Positions 8,201 through 16,838 are shown, numbered from the stretch's first letter. The stretch: 37,008 nt of DNA from Acidobacteriota bacterium (GCA_021799405.1 JAJZAL010000020.1:1-37008); one strand, 5' to 3'. The notes: generated from the letters alone by a model not told the origin. Program-made: numbers and translations.

Positions 8201-9255
8201 AGATCCGGCGCTTCCACGTGGTTTGCGTACTTGTGATCCTTCCAGCCGTCGACTTTATCGATGAAAACGCCGAGAGCATCGCTTGATTGCTCACACCAGA
8301 AATTCGCGAAGGTACCGGTGCGAAATGCTGTCCATGTCTGAAAGATGCCCAAGTTAAATGGCAACTCGCCATCGACTAGAGGTTCGGGATCCAAAGGCCA
8401 CGGTTCGCCGACGCGTTCCCAGGGATACTCCTCGTATTTGCGAATCTTGCCGGAGATGGGGTAGGGGTGGTTGGGCGCCTGGCGATAGGCTACGGGAAAA
8501 CTGGACCAGGTAGAGGTGAGAAGACCTTTAGTGCCGGGATGCACGCCTTCCATATTCTCGCGAAAGCGGACGAAATCCATGCCGAATTCGCACTGCACTG
8601 TGGCAACGTAGCGCGAACCGTCACGACTTTCATAAGCGAGTTCGTAGGCGACAAAGAGCGGGCCGCTGGCGACGCGATTTGCGGTGATCTGCACGATGGG
8701 GTCGCTGGTGAGGCGGAGCGTGGACGAGCCGACCCATGCGCCGCCGCGCGAGACCTGGAGGAGGGGGCCAGGCGCTTCTCCATGGACAGCCTGTGTTGCG
8801 GGTATGCGCACGCGGATGGCGCCGGAGTCCAGAACGATCGTGTTGCCTTCTCGCGTCTCCTTCACCAGCCGCTGCACCGGAACCGGCGTTGTGGCGGCAG
8901 AGAGAACGAATTCCCGGCGCGCGCCGCTGGGCAGATCAGAAAAGAAATTCAGCGTGGCGGATTGGACGCCAGATTCGCCGCGTTGAACTCCCGAGAGTTG
9001 GATCGGGACTCGCTCGCCTGTGTCGACGCGCGTGAGCACGAGGCGATCCAATTCGACAGAAGAGCGAAATTCGATGGGGTAGGCTAGCAGAGTGCGCGGC
9101 CACCAGTAGAAAGGGTGATCGAGGGAATCCTGGAGCACGAAGCGGATTTCATTCGACTTATCCCATACCGCTGCGGAAGACAAATGCGAAGCCACGCGGA
9201 GACGAGCCGCAGCCTGCATAGAGAGGATGCCAAGACAAAACGACCTGCGATTCAC
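5203..9255 (-). CDS. Giant secreted protein of unknown function (paralogue 1), putative polysaccharide-active enzyme with two FN3 domains
   Basis: A 1350-residue secreted protein. The GTG start at 9255 places 'NRRSFCLGI' at the N-terminus, a Tat-like twin-arginine signal matching the paralogue at 16839-20942 ('DRREFCFSM'). The frame is open further upstream (to 9408), but neither the ATG at 9336 nor the TTG at 9408 has a good ribosome-binding site. The N-terminal region (to ~residue 220) looks beta-rich ('FVLQD..DHPFYWWPRTLLAYPIEF', 'FFSDLPSGARREFVL'). The middle has helical segments ('DAHGGRWTENLGTYVWAFLRP', 'ADWLVNALSAPFDGET'). A second beta region follows ('EGGCGVIYYFAAGKSY', 'DQDTDFCTNFGVYKDGEFRAIGQ'). 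Two fibronectin type III-like domains occupy the last ~200 residues. A helical toroid followed by a beta-sandwich would resemble heparinase/alginate-lyase architecture, but that is inference and no catalytic residue is assigned. Confidence 0.7.
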   Translation of the reverse strand: MNRRSFCLGILSMQAAARLRVASHLSSAAVWDKSNEIRFVLQDSLDHPFYWWPRTLLAYPIEFRSSVELDRLVLTRVDTGERVPIQLSGVQRGESGVQSATLNFFSDLPSGARREFVLSAATTPVPVQRLVKETREGNTIVLDSGAIRVRIPATQAVHGEAPGPLLQVSRGGAWVGSSTLRLTSDPIVQITANRVASGPLFVAYELAYESRDGSRYVATVQCEFGMDFVRFRENMEGVHPGTKGLLTSTWSSFPVAYRQAPNHPYPISGKIRKYEEYPWERVGEPWPLDPEPLVDGELPFNLGIFQTWTAFRTGTFANFWCEQSSDALGVFIDKVDGWKDHKYANHVEAPDLQVRYFYRDGVLSWNWPIVHGSRSTCIAFYDHAKDKEAQQRVERYALGVQQGGFNYRVGLIYVSYAQFLQSRYGTLDLNCIKDWVLEYSQSARRPPVIFSTGQIKDADELERNVIAGPFASTLPVNGTRENGGASTVPGRGIVNFSPVPSRQVQSWWVDGFNRFSAQMNARQWRRLTAMYLFMAYVHAGDDYMPLVPMLSGHPNFLADVKAVPAIMAFLFPDHSMAATWADLWQKSIELNTRYNTRPDVELWDAHGGRWTENLGTYVWAFLRPSVRTDFLMRRFNGVQRFVTRQIAELADWLVNALSAPFDGETKEAYAALEKLDRGHEWGALAPGQGPKRVHPPQGAHSERRVPPRSMWYLGTCLRRYAPLAAEHAMWAARPTNQDMETKLGAPNAWDVIYRVPDNLGTNPHLRSRKYTGYGIVLRSAVDTPQEVSIHLQQIDEGPNYRWGRAAEGGCGVIYYFAAGKSYSFNGTEDVGDRDDQDTDFCTNFGVYKDGEFRAIGQNVLSRPFYDLGFGQFAEIVPRQEPGTYSAPEYVSRSILSAGSDYFLLYDRVFSPMVVHRFSWFVRRGSPLPTIQFMRGAIKSNRETQRTAVETAELTGFWADGQGDSMAVVSHLAQIQAEPQPYGCRVRARGFDDLVFRNPKPVQFNEGSTSFSGTAGVIRRKSNQAEFALFHGTHIAVEGIAFTTTGTDIGIGGTIVPNQPPRGIYYAPRPGSVRITLPATSEKMAFYIDGAAQIVRSEAGALVVHLEQGRHCWELTDGLPIPVAPRIVRTENHATGARAVIGSVPAASQYRLELSKNNGATWTSTAFTSEPSADINGLDEDEKVHIRAVAINAEHESEPGPEYPLYVSKEPPPPPDGLHVELANGSTYLTWGEVLGVAEYRLYARRAPSQEFHLIYRGLDRAYTDRDPIMRGPLAQPEKPETTQLPNLVEYCISSVNANGEGPQSRIENTDPGSWRNWDPMPGEHFRRVFRDMSPSASLRVPTKWPRYYPQ

Positions 9256-9668
9256 GAATTCTCTCTTCGACTGGAGTTTAGTAGACGACTTGCAACGGAA
9301 ATCCCGTCCGATCTGAGGGCTGAAAACCGTTGCCATACCATCATCGCGAATTCTTTCCCTGCCGCCAAGTAAGATTGCAGAACAGAACCGGTGTTGCAAG
9401 TTACTCACTTTGCGAATGTTATGAGTGCAGTTGGCGGTGTCGTGCAGATTTCACAGTAGTCTTACCGTAAGCTTACTTGCCACGATGCGCGCACGCAGGA
9501 ATACAGGCTCTCAGTTTTGGGAAGCGAAAACCGACTTGGCGAATCTGACTTCCGCACGTGAGCCGAAATGGGCGCATCTCGGAACCCTGCCTACTGTCCA
9601 GCAACCGCCAGTTCAAGAAGTTCGATCCGGCTCGCCGGTATTTGGCTTCTCATTGTGGATAGAGGACT
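9256..9668. promoter_or_regulatory. Divergent control region between giant gene 1 and the sulfatase
   Basis: This 413-base gap separates the minus-strand giant gene from the plus-strand sulfatase. It contains one copy of a 30-base element (9453-9482) also found at 29686-29715. No other gene is supported. The part next to 9255 is an open minus-strand extension of the giant gene (to 9408), probably untranslated leader. Confidence 0.5.
9453..9482 (-). promoter_or_regulatory. 30-base repeated element, copy A (putative operator/promoter)
   Basis: Read on the plus strand, 9461-9475 is CTTAC-C-GTAAG-CTTAC: three half-sites forming two overlapping palindromes, including the perfect GTAAGCTTAC at 9467-9476. 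On the minus strand it begins TGGCAAGTAAG and ends with TACTGT (9453-9458). Twenty of the first 22 bases match 29686-29707, and the two differences are the same A/G change in both GTRAG half-sites. TGGCA and TACTGT could act as distant -35/-10 boxes reading towards the giant gene; the symmetrical core suggests a regulator site. Confidence 0.5.
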
Positions 9669-11207
9669 ATGAAGTTTATGAACCTACGAAAGTTTATTTC
9701 GGCGACCACAGGTGCGTTGGGGGCACTGGGTCTGAACGTTTGCAGGCGCGCCACTGAGGCGACGACAAACGGCAACGATTGCATGACCGCAGGCCGAGCA
9801 ATTTCCGAGCCGAACGTGCTGATATTGATGGCTGACCAGCACAGGCGGAGTTGCATGGGCGTCGCGGGTGATGCTGTTGCAGTCACGCCGAATCTGGACA
9901 AACTGGCTCGCGAAAGCGCGCGATTTACCGATGCCTATTGCACAAATCCAGTGTGCGCGCCTTCGCGGGCTTCCATTCTCACAGGCCTCTACACGCATCA
10001 TCTCGAGTCGCGAGTCAATCAAAGGCCCTTTTCGCCAAAGCACAAGACGATTGCCGACGACTTTGCTCGTGCGGGGTATATGACGGCTCTGATCGGCAAG
10101 ATGCACATGGTGGAAGCGCAGACGCATGGCTTCAATTACAAGCTTGAGTTCAATGACTGGTGGCAGTATCTCGGCCCAAAGACAAAGATGTACGCCTCTT
10201 AGCTCGGCTTTCCTGACTCGGGTGCGGGCCTTCCCCAATTCCCCGATTTATGGACTGAAGAAGGCGACCCCTGGCAGGGACATTGCACGCACGATGGCCG
10301 GCTGGGTCATGTCGCAGTGGAACGGCCGTCGCTGATGGAGGAACGGGATCACTTTGAAAGTTTTGTTGCGCGCGAGTCGATCCGCTTTTTTGAGAAGTAC
10401 ACAGGAGAGAATCAACCTTTCCTGCTGGTCTCTTCGCTCCTGAAGCCCCACGATCCATTCATGCCGGCCACACGCTTTGCTGAAATGTTCGAGGCAGACA
10501 AGATGAAGCTGTCAAAGACCTGGGGCAAGGCGGATTTGGAACACTTGCCACGCCCGATGGTTGAGCAGATTGAGACTTGCCGCTGGACGCCGGAGTTATT
10601 GCATGCTTCTGCGGCGCGGGAGCGCATGGCTGCTTACTATGGCAGCTTGGCGCAGTAGGATGACTGCGCGGGACAAATACTGGCAGCACTATCGCGCCTT
10701 GGCCTCGATCGGAACACAATCATGGTATACACATCGGACCATGGGGGGATGCTGGGCGATCTGGGGTTGTGGAACAAGTTCCAGTTTTATGAGGGATCGT
10801 GCGGCGTGCCGCTCATCTTCCGCATACCGGGCGGTGCTCCTGCCGTGTGCCAGCAGCCCGTGAGCCTGATTTCGCTCAAGTCTACGCTCGGGTAATTATG
10901 CCAAGTGCCGATATCCACACCCAACGACGGAAAGAGCTTTGCCTAACTTGTGCAGGGATCGGCATCCCAGAAGAGTTACGGACCGGTATTTGCCGAGTTT
11001 GATCTGGGCCTGGAAACCGCAAAGTATATGGTGCTCGATGGCAAGTACAAATATACGTTCTGCGTCCATGACATCGCCGAGTTATATAACTTGCGTGAAG
11101 ACCCAGAAGAGATCCACGACCTGGCGCAGAGACACGAATACCGCAAAATCGTGGAAACACTCAAGCGCAAGCTATTTGCCTGGCACCGTCCTGCGGAACT
11201 CGATTAG
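9669..11207 (+). pseudogene. Type I sulfatase with four in-frame stop codons
   Basis: Read in one frame from the ATG at 9669 to TAG at 11205-11207, this gives a 512-residue formylglycine-dependent sulfatase, full length for the family. It has a secretion-type N-terminus, the metal-binding 'NVLILMADQHR' (about 49-59), the formylglycine motif C-A-P-S-R with C96, then 'KPHDPFMP', 'VYTSDHGGMLGD' and a normal C-terminus ('YNLREDPEEIHDLA'). The frame is never shifted, but stops occur at codons 178 (TAG, 10200-10202), 330 (TAG, 10656-10658), 409 (TAA, 10893-10895) and 426 (TAA, 10944-10946). The first product would end at 177 residues, before the distal metal and substrate residues, so no active enzyme is expected. 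The natural terminator is itself TAG, so stop-codon reassignment is unlikely. It is the only plus-strand gene inside the polysaccharide locus. Confidence 0.85.
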
Positions 11208-11289
11208 GCGCAAGGAGCCGGCAATGCCGGAGATTGAATTGACCTGCTGTGTCACTATGCAGGAATCGAATCCAAGCTGAGACAGCAAT

Positions 11290-11335
11290 GCGCGCTGGCA
11301 TGGTTTGAGATACCATAACCGGCGCGCCGTATTTT
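11290..11335. terminator. Bidirectional intrinsic terminator-like hairpin
   Basis: GCGCGCTGG-C-ATGGT, loop TTGAGAT, ACCAT-AA-CCGGCGCGC, with arms 11290-11304 and 11312-11327, then TATTTTG. There are fourteen paired positions (one G-T wobble) with a small internal bulge. It lies between the 3' ends of the converging sulfatase (plus) and the 731-residue gene (minus), which is where a shared terminator is expected. Confidence 0.65.
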
Positions 11336-11341
11336 GTTCAT

Positions 11342-13537
11342 TTAACGCTGCAGTGTGATCGCGTTGCTGCCTGGGGTTCCCTGCACCACTGCGTTGTATT
11401 GGACTTTGTCGCTACGCTTCAGCACCAGATCTGCCGGGGTACGCAGGCTAAGCACTTCCCTGCCGTCACGGCGTAGTGGCCGGCATTCGCCGCACGCGAG
11501 CTTCTCAATGGTGCCGTCCTTTGCGGCCTTGAGCGCGAAGACACCGACATACGCACCGCTGAAGCTGTGCCCATTCACTTCTACTGTGAAAGCCTTCGGC
11601 TGGTTTGACTCCAGGGAATTCAAGTCGGTCAGAATCACGCTGCCGTCTTCCAGTTCGCCGCCAATTCCGTCCAGCGGCGATTTTCGCACACCCAACTCCG
11701 GCAGCTTGTCCACGCTGAACCCGCGCACCCGCACCCGCGCTGCGATCTCCGCAAACTCGTTCCCAACAGGGGCACCGTTGAAGTCGCGGGTCGCATTACC
11801 CTCTAACATGAGGGCACCTCCGCGCCGCGTGTACTCGTCGAGGAAATGCAGTGTACTCTGCTTCGCATACTCTGGGTAGAGGTAAACGATCGCGCGGAAG
11901 GTATGCCCGTTCAGCACCGGGCGATCATGCGCATCGAGCTGCAACGACCCGTTGTCGATGAGATCACTGGGCACCACCGCGCAGCGGTATCCCGCATTCC
12001 AGATTGACATTACCTTCTTCTCAATATGCAACGAGCCATTCACGTCGAAGATATTGCGCGCGCTGGCGTCAGGATACCAATTGAGCAGCCGCGGCATTCC
12101 AAACACGACTAACAGAGGCAGTGCAGGCGCCGCGGGATTGAAGCGATTCAGCAGGCGAATCTTCTGTTCGACTGGATTCAGCTGCGAAAGGAAGGCCTCA
12201 CTCGCAAGATTCACGCCCCAGCGCCCTGTATCGTTGTAGCCGTGGTAGTGGATACGGGCGTTGAAGCGTGCATCGTTCATTGCCTTCACGGCAAAGCGGT
12301 GAATATCCCAGCCGTAAAACTGGTCATACATGATATTTCCCGGATGCGATACCAGCAACCCCATGCGCAATGGCAGAGACAAATCCTCGTCGCTCATTCC
12401 GTACTGGCGCGGGATCGTCCACCAGTCGATGCCCGTGGCCCACGCCTCGTCATTAGTCAGGTGATTGTGGAAAGTGTCGTGGATACCCGCGAAAGTCTTG
12501 TCGCCGAAAACCTGGCGCGAATAAATATAAAAATCACGCTCTTCATCCAGCGGCCCTGATCGCAGAAAATCCCAGTACTGATCAATGGCACGAATGCGCA
12601 CCTCAGGATGTCCTTGCGGAGCGTAGCGTGTATCAAAGAGCGCACGCGTCAGGTCCATGCCTGCCGTCGCGCGGAAGCGCTCGGAAAAGGCATGACCCGC
12701 CAAGTGTCCTCGCCAGGGCGTCTTGGGATTCATGGGAATTCGCACATAACCGAATTCATCCAGCGCCGTGCCATCCAGAGGCACATCGCGGTATTGGTCG
12801 ATGGTATTCCGCAGCCAGCTCTTGAAAGCAGGGCTGAACATATCCATCACCGGATACCAGTTTGTCGCCAGCACAAACGCTGCGTAGCCGGCATAGTGAG
12901 GTCCCAGTTTGAAAGTCACCTTCAGCCTGCCCGGTTCGGACGATGTACTTTTCACCTTGCCGGTTACATCGGATAGCGTGGCGGGATCGTACTCACCGGG
13001 TCCCTTCTTTCGAAAGACATACGCCCGCAGCAGTTCAGTATGCGTGGCCTTGACGCCGCGAAGCTCCACACAGGCTTCCACTGTGCCGTCGCCCTGCGTG
13101 TCAAGGATCGTCTCGCCGTCGGCAATCGCTGTCTGCTCATCCGCGACAACCCTGGTCTCTGCCGCACCCGCTCCTCCGCCCAGCAGCGTCACTCCAATGC
13201 GCAACCCATTTTCGTGTGCGTCTTTTACGATGCCGGCCACAGCCGCATGCGCAGCTGGATTGCCCAGGAAACTGACGCCCTTGCGCGCCGTCAGAAAAGG
13301 GAATGTGAACTTTGTATCGTGCGCGATATGCCGGATATCCTTCCTGTATTGTGCTGGCGCCAATGTCTTCGGCGTCACAAACCAATACACCAGCTCAGGA
13401 TAGTTCTGGTTGCGGACAGGATTCTGATATTGCACTCTTATATGCGCTCCGCTGTTTCCAGTCTGCGCTGCGCACGATGCGGCAGCGGTTAAGACGGTTG
13501 CCAATCCCACTCCGCGTAACTTGCCCCTAATCCTCAT
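11342..13537 (-). CDS. Secreted putative glycoside hydrolase (uncharacterised, TIM-barrel-like)
   Basis: A 731-residue secreted protein. The ATG at 13537 has GGAG five bases upstream and yields a clear signal peptide (MRIRGKLRGVGLATVLTAAASCAAQ); the frame is open to 13627 and includes an ATG at 13549 with a poorer spacing. Segments suggest a barrel-type hydrolase: 'YPELVYWFVTPKTLAPAQY' near the start, an acidic 'LDEFGYVRIPM', 'YWDFLRSGPLDEERDFYIYSR', 'GIHDTFHNHLTNDEAWATG', 'GNIMYDQFYGWDIHRF', then a Rossmann-like 'LDEYTRRGGALMLEGNATRDF' as in the domain after the barrel of GH42-type galactosidases. I cannot assign a family. It starts 49 bases after the GH28 gene ends, on the same strand, so the two are probably co-transcribed and act on the same substrate outside the cytoplasm. 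Confidence 0.65.
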   Translation of the reverse strand: MRIRGKLRGVGLATVLTAAASCAAQTGNSGAHIRVQYQNPVRNQNYPELVYWFVTPKTLAPAQYRKDIRHIAHDTKFTFPFLTARKGVSFLGNPAAHAAVAGIVKDAHENGLRIGVTLLGGGAGAAETRVVADEQTAIADGETILDTQGDGTVEACVELRGVKATHTELLRAYVFRKKGPGEYDPATLSDVTGKVKSTSSEPGRLKVTFKLGPHYAGYAAFVLATNWYPVMDMFSPAFKSWLRNTIDQYRDVPLDGTALDEFGYVRIPMNPKTPWRGHLAGHAFSERFRATAGMDLTRALFDTRYAPQGHPEVRIRAIDQYWDFLRSGPLDEERDFYIYSRQVFGDKTFAGIHDTFHNHLTNDEAWATGIDWWTIPRQYGMSDEDLSLPLRMGLLVSHPGNIMYDQFYGWDIHRFAVKAMNDARFNARIHYHGYNDTGRWGVNLASEAFLSQLNPVEQKIRLLNRFNPAAPALPLLVVFGMPRLLNWYPDASARNIFDVNGSLHIEKKVMSIWNAGYRCAVVPSDLIDNGSLQLDAHDRPVLNGHTFRAIVYLYPEYAKQSTLHFLDEYTRRGGALMLEGNATRDFNGAPVGNEFAEIAARVRVRGFSVDKLPELGVRKSPLDGIGGELEDGSVILTDLNSLESNQPKAFTVEVNGHSFSGAYVGVFALKAAKDGTIEKLACGECRPLRRDGREVLSLRTPADLVLKRSDKVQYNAVVQGTPGSNAITLQR

Positions 13538-13586
13538 CCTCGTCTCCATCAGTCCTCTTGGAAACCCTCGCCTTGAACGTCCCCAC

Positions 13587-15230
13587 CTAGTCGATTCTGA
13601 CAGCATTCGTCCGCGCTTCATCAGCATAGCTCACGGCTTTCTGTTCTTTGGGAATCGAGTTCCCTAGAAGCTCGATGCTTCCGGATTCGGCTCCGCTGAC
13701 TTGAGCGAATATCCTGCAATCTTCAGGCGATCGCATGCCGGTGAGAAATGCGCGGCACGTGTTCTTCAGTTCGATCAGCGGTGCACCGCCGATTGGCGCG
13801 GATAATTCCAGGTCGCCCAGGATGATGTCGTTCACATCGTCACATACAATTGCCGGACGCCCATCCGGTTTGTCCGTAATGTACTCAATGTTGCGCAGGC
13901 GCACGCGATCTGCGTGCCGCACGAAAAGGCCATAGGCAGGCAGTCTCCCCATCATCCAAGACTCCGGATACTTATCAATGACTTCAGGGATGTCGCGATC
14001 CGCCCAATCGGCCCGTCCTTGCGCCACCGTACGTATGCGGCAGTTGCTGATCGTGACGTCTGACGGACGCAGACCTGGAACACCCGTAATAGAGCTGGTG
14101 ACAATGGAGCCTTCCGCGTCGACACCCTCGATAAGTACATTGCGCAGAAAGGAGCCTTCACCCCTGGTTCGCTGTCCAAGCCTCACGAAGATGGGCGCGC
14201 GCACGTTCTGCATTCGAATGTTCGATACGACCACGCCGTCAACGCTGCCGCCGTCGACGGTCTCGATGTTAATACCGCCGATCACTCGGTTCTTCATCGG
14301 ACTGCCGTCATCGCTGTAGATTACGGAGTTGCTGAAGACGATATTCTCAAAGGCTCCGCGAGTCGCAGTGCCCATTTTGAATCCGTTGCTGGCACTGGAA
14401 ACTGCACAGTTCGTAATGGTGATATTTTTTGAAACCGGAACATCGCTGCCGTACGGATTTTCGCTCTTTAGGCAAATACCGTCGTCACCGCCGATAATGT
14501 CGCAGTTGGAGACAAAGACATTGCGGCATGCGGTGATGTCCATGCCGTCGGTATTGCGCCCCCAGAAAGGATTACGGATGCGTACTCCGTCGATGAAAAC
14601 GGATTCGCAGCCGATAGGGCGAAACGTCCAGCCCGCCGAGTTCTTCAGGGTAACTCCGGAAATACGGACATTTCGACACTGGACAATCTCCACCATGGGC
14701 GAAGGACGATCATTGTTGTGGATCGCCTGAAAGTGGCCGGAGGCGACGTCGTGCCAAGCCTGTTCCGGCGGAACCGGCGGTCGTAGAGGGTTTGGCTCCC
14801 AGTAATTCTCGCCCTGGCCATTGATGGTGCCTGGCCCGCAAAGGGTTATGTCCTCAGCGTGCTGCGCGAAGATCAGATGGTGACCATTGGCATCGCCCTT
14901 CACGGGCGGGCCGGGGTGGTATGCGTAGTCGCTGATGGAGGGACTGCCGAGCAGAACACAGCCTGCCTCAAGGTAGAGTGTCACGCGGCTCTTCAACTCC
15001 AGTCCGCCGGTCAGGAAGTCTCCGGGCGGTGCATACACGAGTCCTCCCCCGGCCTGAAATGCAGCATCGATTGCGCGCTGAATAGCCACAGTGTTCAAGG
15101 TCTTGCCGTCAGGTTTTGCACCGAAGTCAAGAATGCTGCCGGCTTCGTGCAACGGCGCCGCCAAGGCCACTCCCGCTGCAGAAAGTCCCATGACAATCGA
15201 TGAGCCAGTTAGAAACTCTCTTCTCAACAT
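13587..15230 (-). CDS. GH28 family polygalacturonase/rhamnogalacturonase-like enzyme
   Basis: A 547-residue right-handed beta-helix enzyme. The N-terminus 'MLRREFLTGSSIVMG' is a Tat signal. Family signatures follow: 'ILDFGAKPDGKTLNTVAIQRAI' split around residues 33-54, 'GGGLVYAPPGDFLTG', 'NTDGMDI' (N226, T227, D228) and 'GGDDGICLKSE' (D249, D250), which supply the catalytic aspartates of GH28. The usual Gly-His-Gly histidine block reads 'SNGFKMGT' here (about 281-288), a variant I associate with exo-acting or rhamnogalacturonan-type members. GH28 enzymes cleave galacturonosyl linkages in pectin by inversion. The ATG at 15230 has GGAGG six bases upstream. Neighbours (a GH106-type rhamnosidase and an esterase) favour rhamnogalacturonan over plain homogalacturonan, but this is inference. 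Confidence 0.9.
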   Translation of the reverse strand: MLRREFLTGSSIVMGLSAAGVALAAPLHEAGSILDFGAKPDGKTLNTVAIQRAIDAAFQAGGGLVYAPPGDFLTGGLELKSRVTLYLEAGCVLLGSPSISDYAYHPGPPVKGDANGHHLIFAQHAEDITLCGPGTINGQGENYWEPNPLRPPVPPEQAWHDVASGHFQAIHNNDRPSPMVEIVQCRNVRISGVTLKNSAGWTFRPIGCESVFIDGVRIRNPFWGRNTDGMDITACRNVFVSNCDIIGGDDGICLKSENPYGSDVPVSKNITITNCAVSSASNGFKMGTATRGAFENIVFSNSVIYSDDGSPMKNRVIGGINIETVDGGSVDGVVVSNIRMQNVRAPIFVRLGQRTRGEGSFLRNVLIEGVDAEGSIVTSSITGVPGLRPSDVTISNCRIRTVAQGRADWADRDIPEVIDKYPESWMMGRLPAYGLFVRHADRVRLRNIEYITDKPDGRPAIVCDDVNDIILGDLELSAPIGGAPLIELKNTCRAFLTGMRSPEDCRIFAQVSGAESGSIELLGNSIPKEQKAVSYADEARTNAVRID

Positions 15231-15422
15231 GATGTTCCTCCAGGGATTTCAACTTCATCTGCCTGACATTTCAATTTGCGGAAACCTTTGTGCTGTGGGC
15301 TGGAAATTTGGGATGAAATCCTGCTTCCTCGATGCTTTCCTCTTGAATCCTGCCGTTTACCAAGACCGACGGAAAGCCGTCACGACAACTGGGCGAAAAG
15401 AGTGGTCTGGCGCAAGATAGCT

Positions 15423-16718
15423 TCATCTTGCGCCCACGGTGTGCCGGGTAAACACGCTCAGATCGATTGAATCGGCCATCGCCTTGTAGCCGCGGTCATT
15501 GGGATGCACGTAATCACCGGAGTTGTATTCCTCGCGCATCTGTATGGGATATTTTGGATCGCGCATCACCCGGTCGAAGTCGATCACTCCGTCAAACACT
15601 TTGGAGGTGCGAATCCAGTTGTTCAGATCGGTGCGGGTCGTCTCTCCTTCAGGCCAATTACACTTGCGGTTGCGGCAGTCCGTCATTTGCGTTGCGCCAA
15701 AAACCAGCATGCCGTGCTCGTGGGCTTGCTCAGCAATTTGCGAAAGCCCCCATTCCAGGCGCTTCTCCAGATCGCCGAAGGTCTGGCGATTATGTTCAAC
15801 GGCTTCGATGTCGTTGATGCCGTGGAAGAGAATGAGGTAGCGCGCGCCGCTGCGCTCAAGCACATCCCAATTCATTCGCGCCATGGCATTTGGTCCGTCG
15901 CCATCCAGCAGCACACGGTTGCCACTGATGCCCGTATTCACCACGCCCAGAATGCCTGCATTGCGCGTCGCCGGATTCTCTGCGAGGCGTACAGCCAGGT
16001 AATCTGGCCAGCGATGATTGGCGCTCTGCGTCGAGTGATTTCCATCGGTGATCGAGTCGCCAAGCGCCACCACCGCCGAGTCACCCGGCGCATACACATC
16101 CACGCCGGTCAAAAAGTACCACGAGCCAACGGTCCATGCGTTGTCGCCGAACTCGGCGGCGCCGGGTTGGTCGCCGGTTGTGACATAGGAGATCTGCTGT
16201 GCACCGCCGTGCTCTGTCATGCCCAGGGTGTGATCCGGAAAATAGAGACTCACCGCGAGATTCGAGAGCGCCGGCACATCCAGTGGAACGCCATCGCTCA
16301 CGATCGTCGCACCCGGCGGAATGGTCACCGACGGTTGATGGTCGAAGGTCAACACGCGGTCTGTACCGGTAAGAATCCCGCTCGTCATTTCCCCGTTGCC
16401 ATGGGGCCGCGCTACCGTGCTGACGGCGATGTGTGCATCCCCGATGTGCAGTGGCTGCATGCCGAAACGATTCGAAAGCCAGATACGCGCCTGCGAGCCT
16501 CCAACGCTGCTGTGCACAATCAGCCGCAGCGTATGGCCGGTCAGGTCCGGAGCTCGGTTGACGCCGGTGTCAACCATGGCAGTGCCCCATGTGGCTACCC
16601 ACGGCGAACGGGCAGAGACACTAGCCGGGGAACTTGCAGCTTCGCAGTACGAGATAGTCAGCAGCATCCCAATTGCCAGCAGGCTCGGCCGCAAGGCCGC
16701 GCGCCGCAGTAGCTTCAT
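15423..16718 (-). CDS. Secreted SGNH/GDSL-family esterase
   Basis: A 431-residue protein with a signal peptide (MKLLRRAALRPSLLAIGML...). It has a ~200-residue beta-rich N-terminal part ('WVATWGTAMVD', 'LRLIVHSSVGGSQARIWLSN') and the SGNH hydrolase blocks: 'VVALGDSITDGNHST' with the nucleophile serine near 222, the block II glycine in 'GISGNRVLLDG', the block III asparagine in 'FHGINDIEAV', and the Asp/His block 'VHPNDRGYKAMAD'. Such enzymes remove acetyl groups from pectic or other glycans, so a rhamnogalacturonan acetylesterase role fits the neighbourhood. The start is uncertain: ATG 16718 gives the classic signal peptide, while a TTG at 16748 has the stronger ribosome-binding site (GAGGTG, about 5 bases away). 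It lies between giant gene 2 and the GH28 gene, same strand. Confidence 0.87.
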   Translation of the reverse strand: MKLLRRAALRPSLLAIGMLLTISYCEAASSPASVSARSPWVATWGTAMVDTGVNRAPDLTGHTLRLIVHSSVGGSQARIWLSNRFGMQPLHIGDAHIAVSTVARPHGNGEMTSGILTGTDRVLTFDHQPSVTIPPGATIVSDGVPLDVPALSNLAVSLYFPDHTLGMTEHGGAQQISYVTTGDQPGAAEFGDNAWTVGSWYFLTGVDVYAPGDSAVVALGDSITDGNHSTQSANHRWPDYLAVRLAENPATRNAGILGVVNTGISGNRVLLDGDGPNAMARMNWDVLERSGARYLILFHGINDIEAVEHNRQTFGDLEKRLEWGLSQIAEQAHEHGMLVFGATQMTDCRNRKCNWPEGETTRTDLNNWIRTSKVFDGVIDFDRVMRDPKYPIQMREEYNSGDYVHPNDRGYKAMADSIDLSVFTRHTVGAR

Positions 16719-16791
16719 GCGCCTCAGAATTGCATTATTCAAATTCAAAACATCACCTCAGATAGGAACTGTTCTTGCGTGCCGCCATCGC

Positions 16792-16805
16792 ACTCAATTT
16801 TGAGT
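16792..16805. promoter_or_regulatory. Short palindrome between giant gene 2 and the esterase
   Basis: ACTCAA-TT-TTGAGT, a 14-base near-perfect palindrome in the ~90-120-base gap after giant gene 2 and before the esterase start. It could be an operator or a processing hairpin; there is no U-tract, so it is a weak terminator candidate. Confidence 0.3.
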
Positions 16806-16838
16806 TCTGGTCTTCGTCAATCAATCCACCAGTCTGAA

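Noticed and set aside
9669..11207. Stop-codon readthrough or recoding as an explanation of the intact sulfatase frame
   Set aside because: Both TAG and TAA occur, the gene's own terminator is TAG, other genes in the window end normally at TGA, TAA and TAG, and no recoding signal is seen. Nonsense mutation or sequence error is simpler.
15504..16712. 402-codon plus-strand open frame opposite the esterase
   Set aside because: It is antisense to a clearly recognisable SGNH esterase, with Arg/His-rich composition typical of a shadow frame and no family resemblance.
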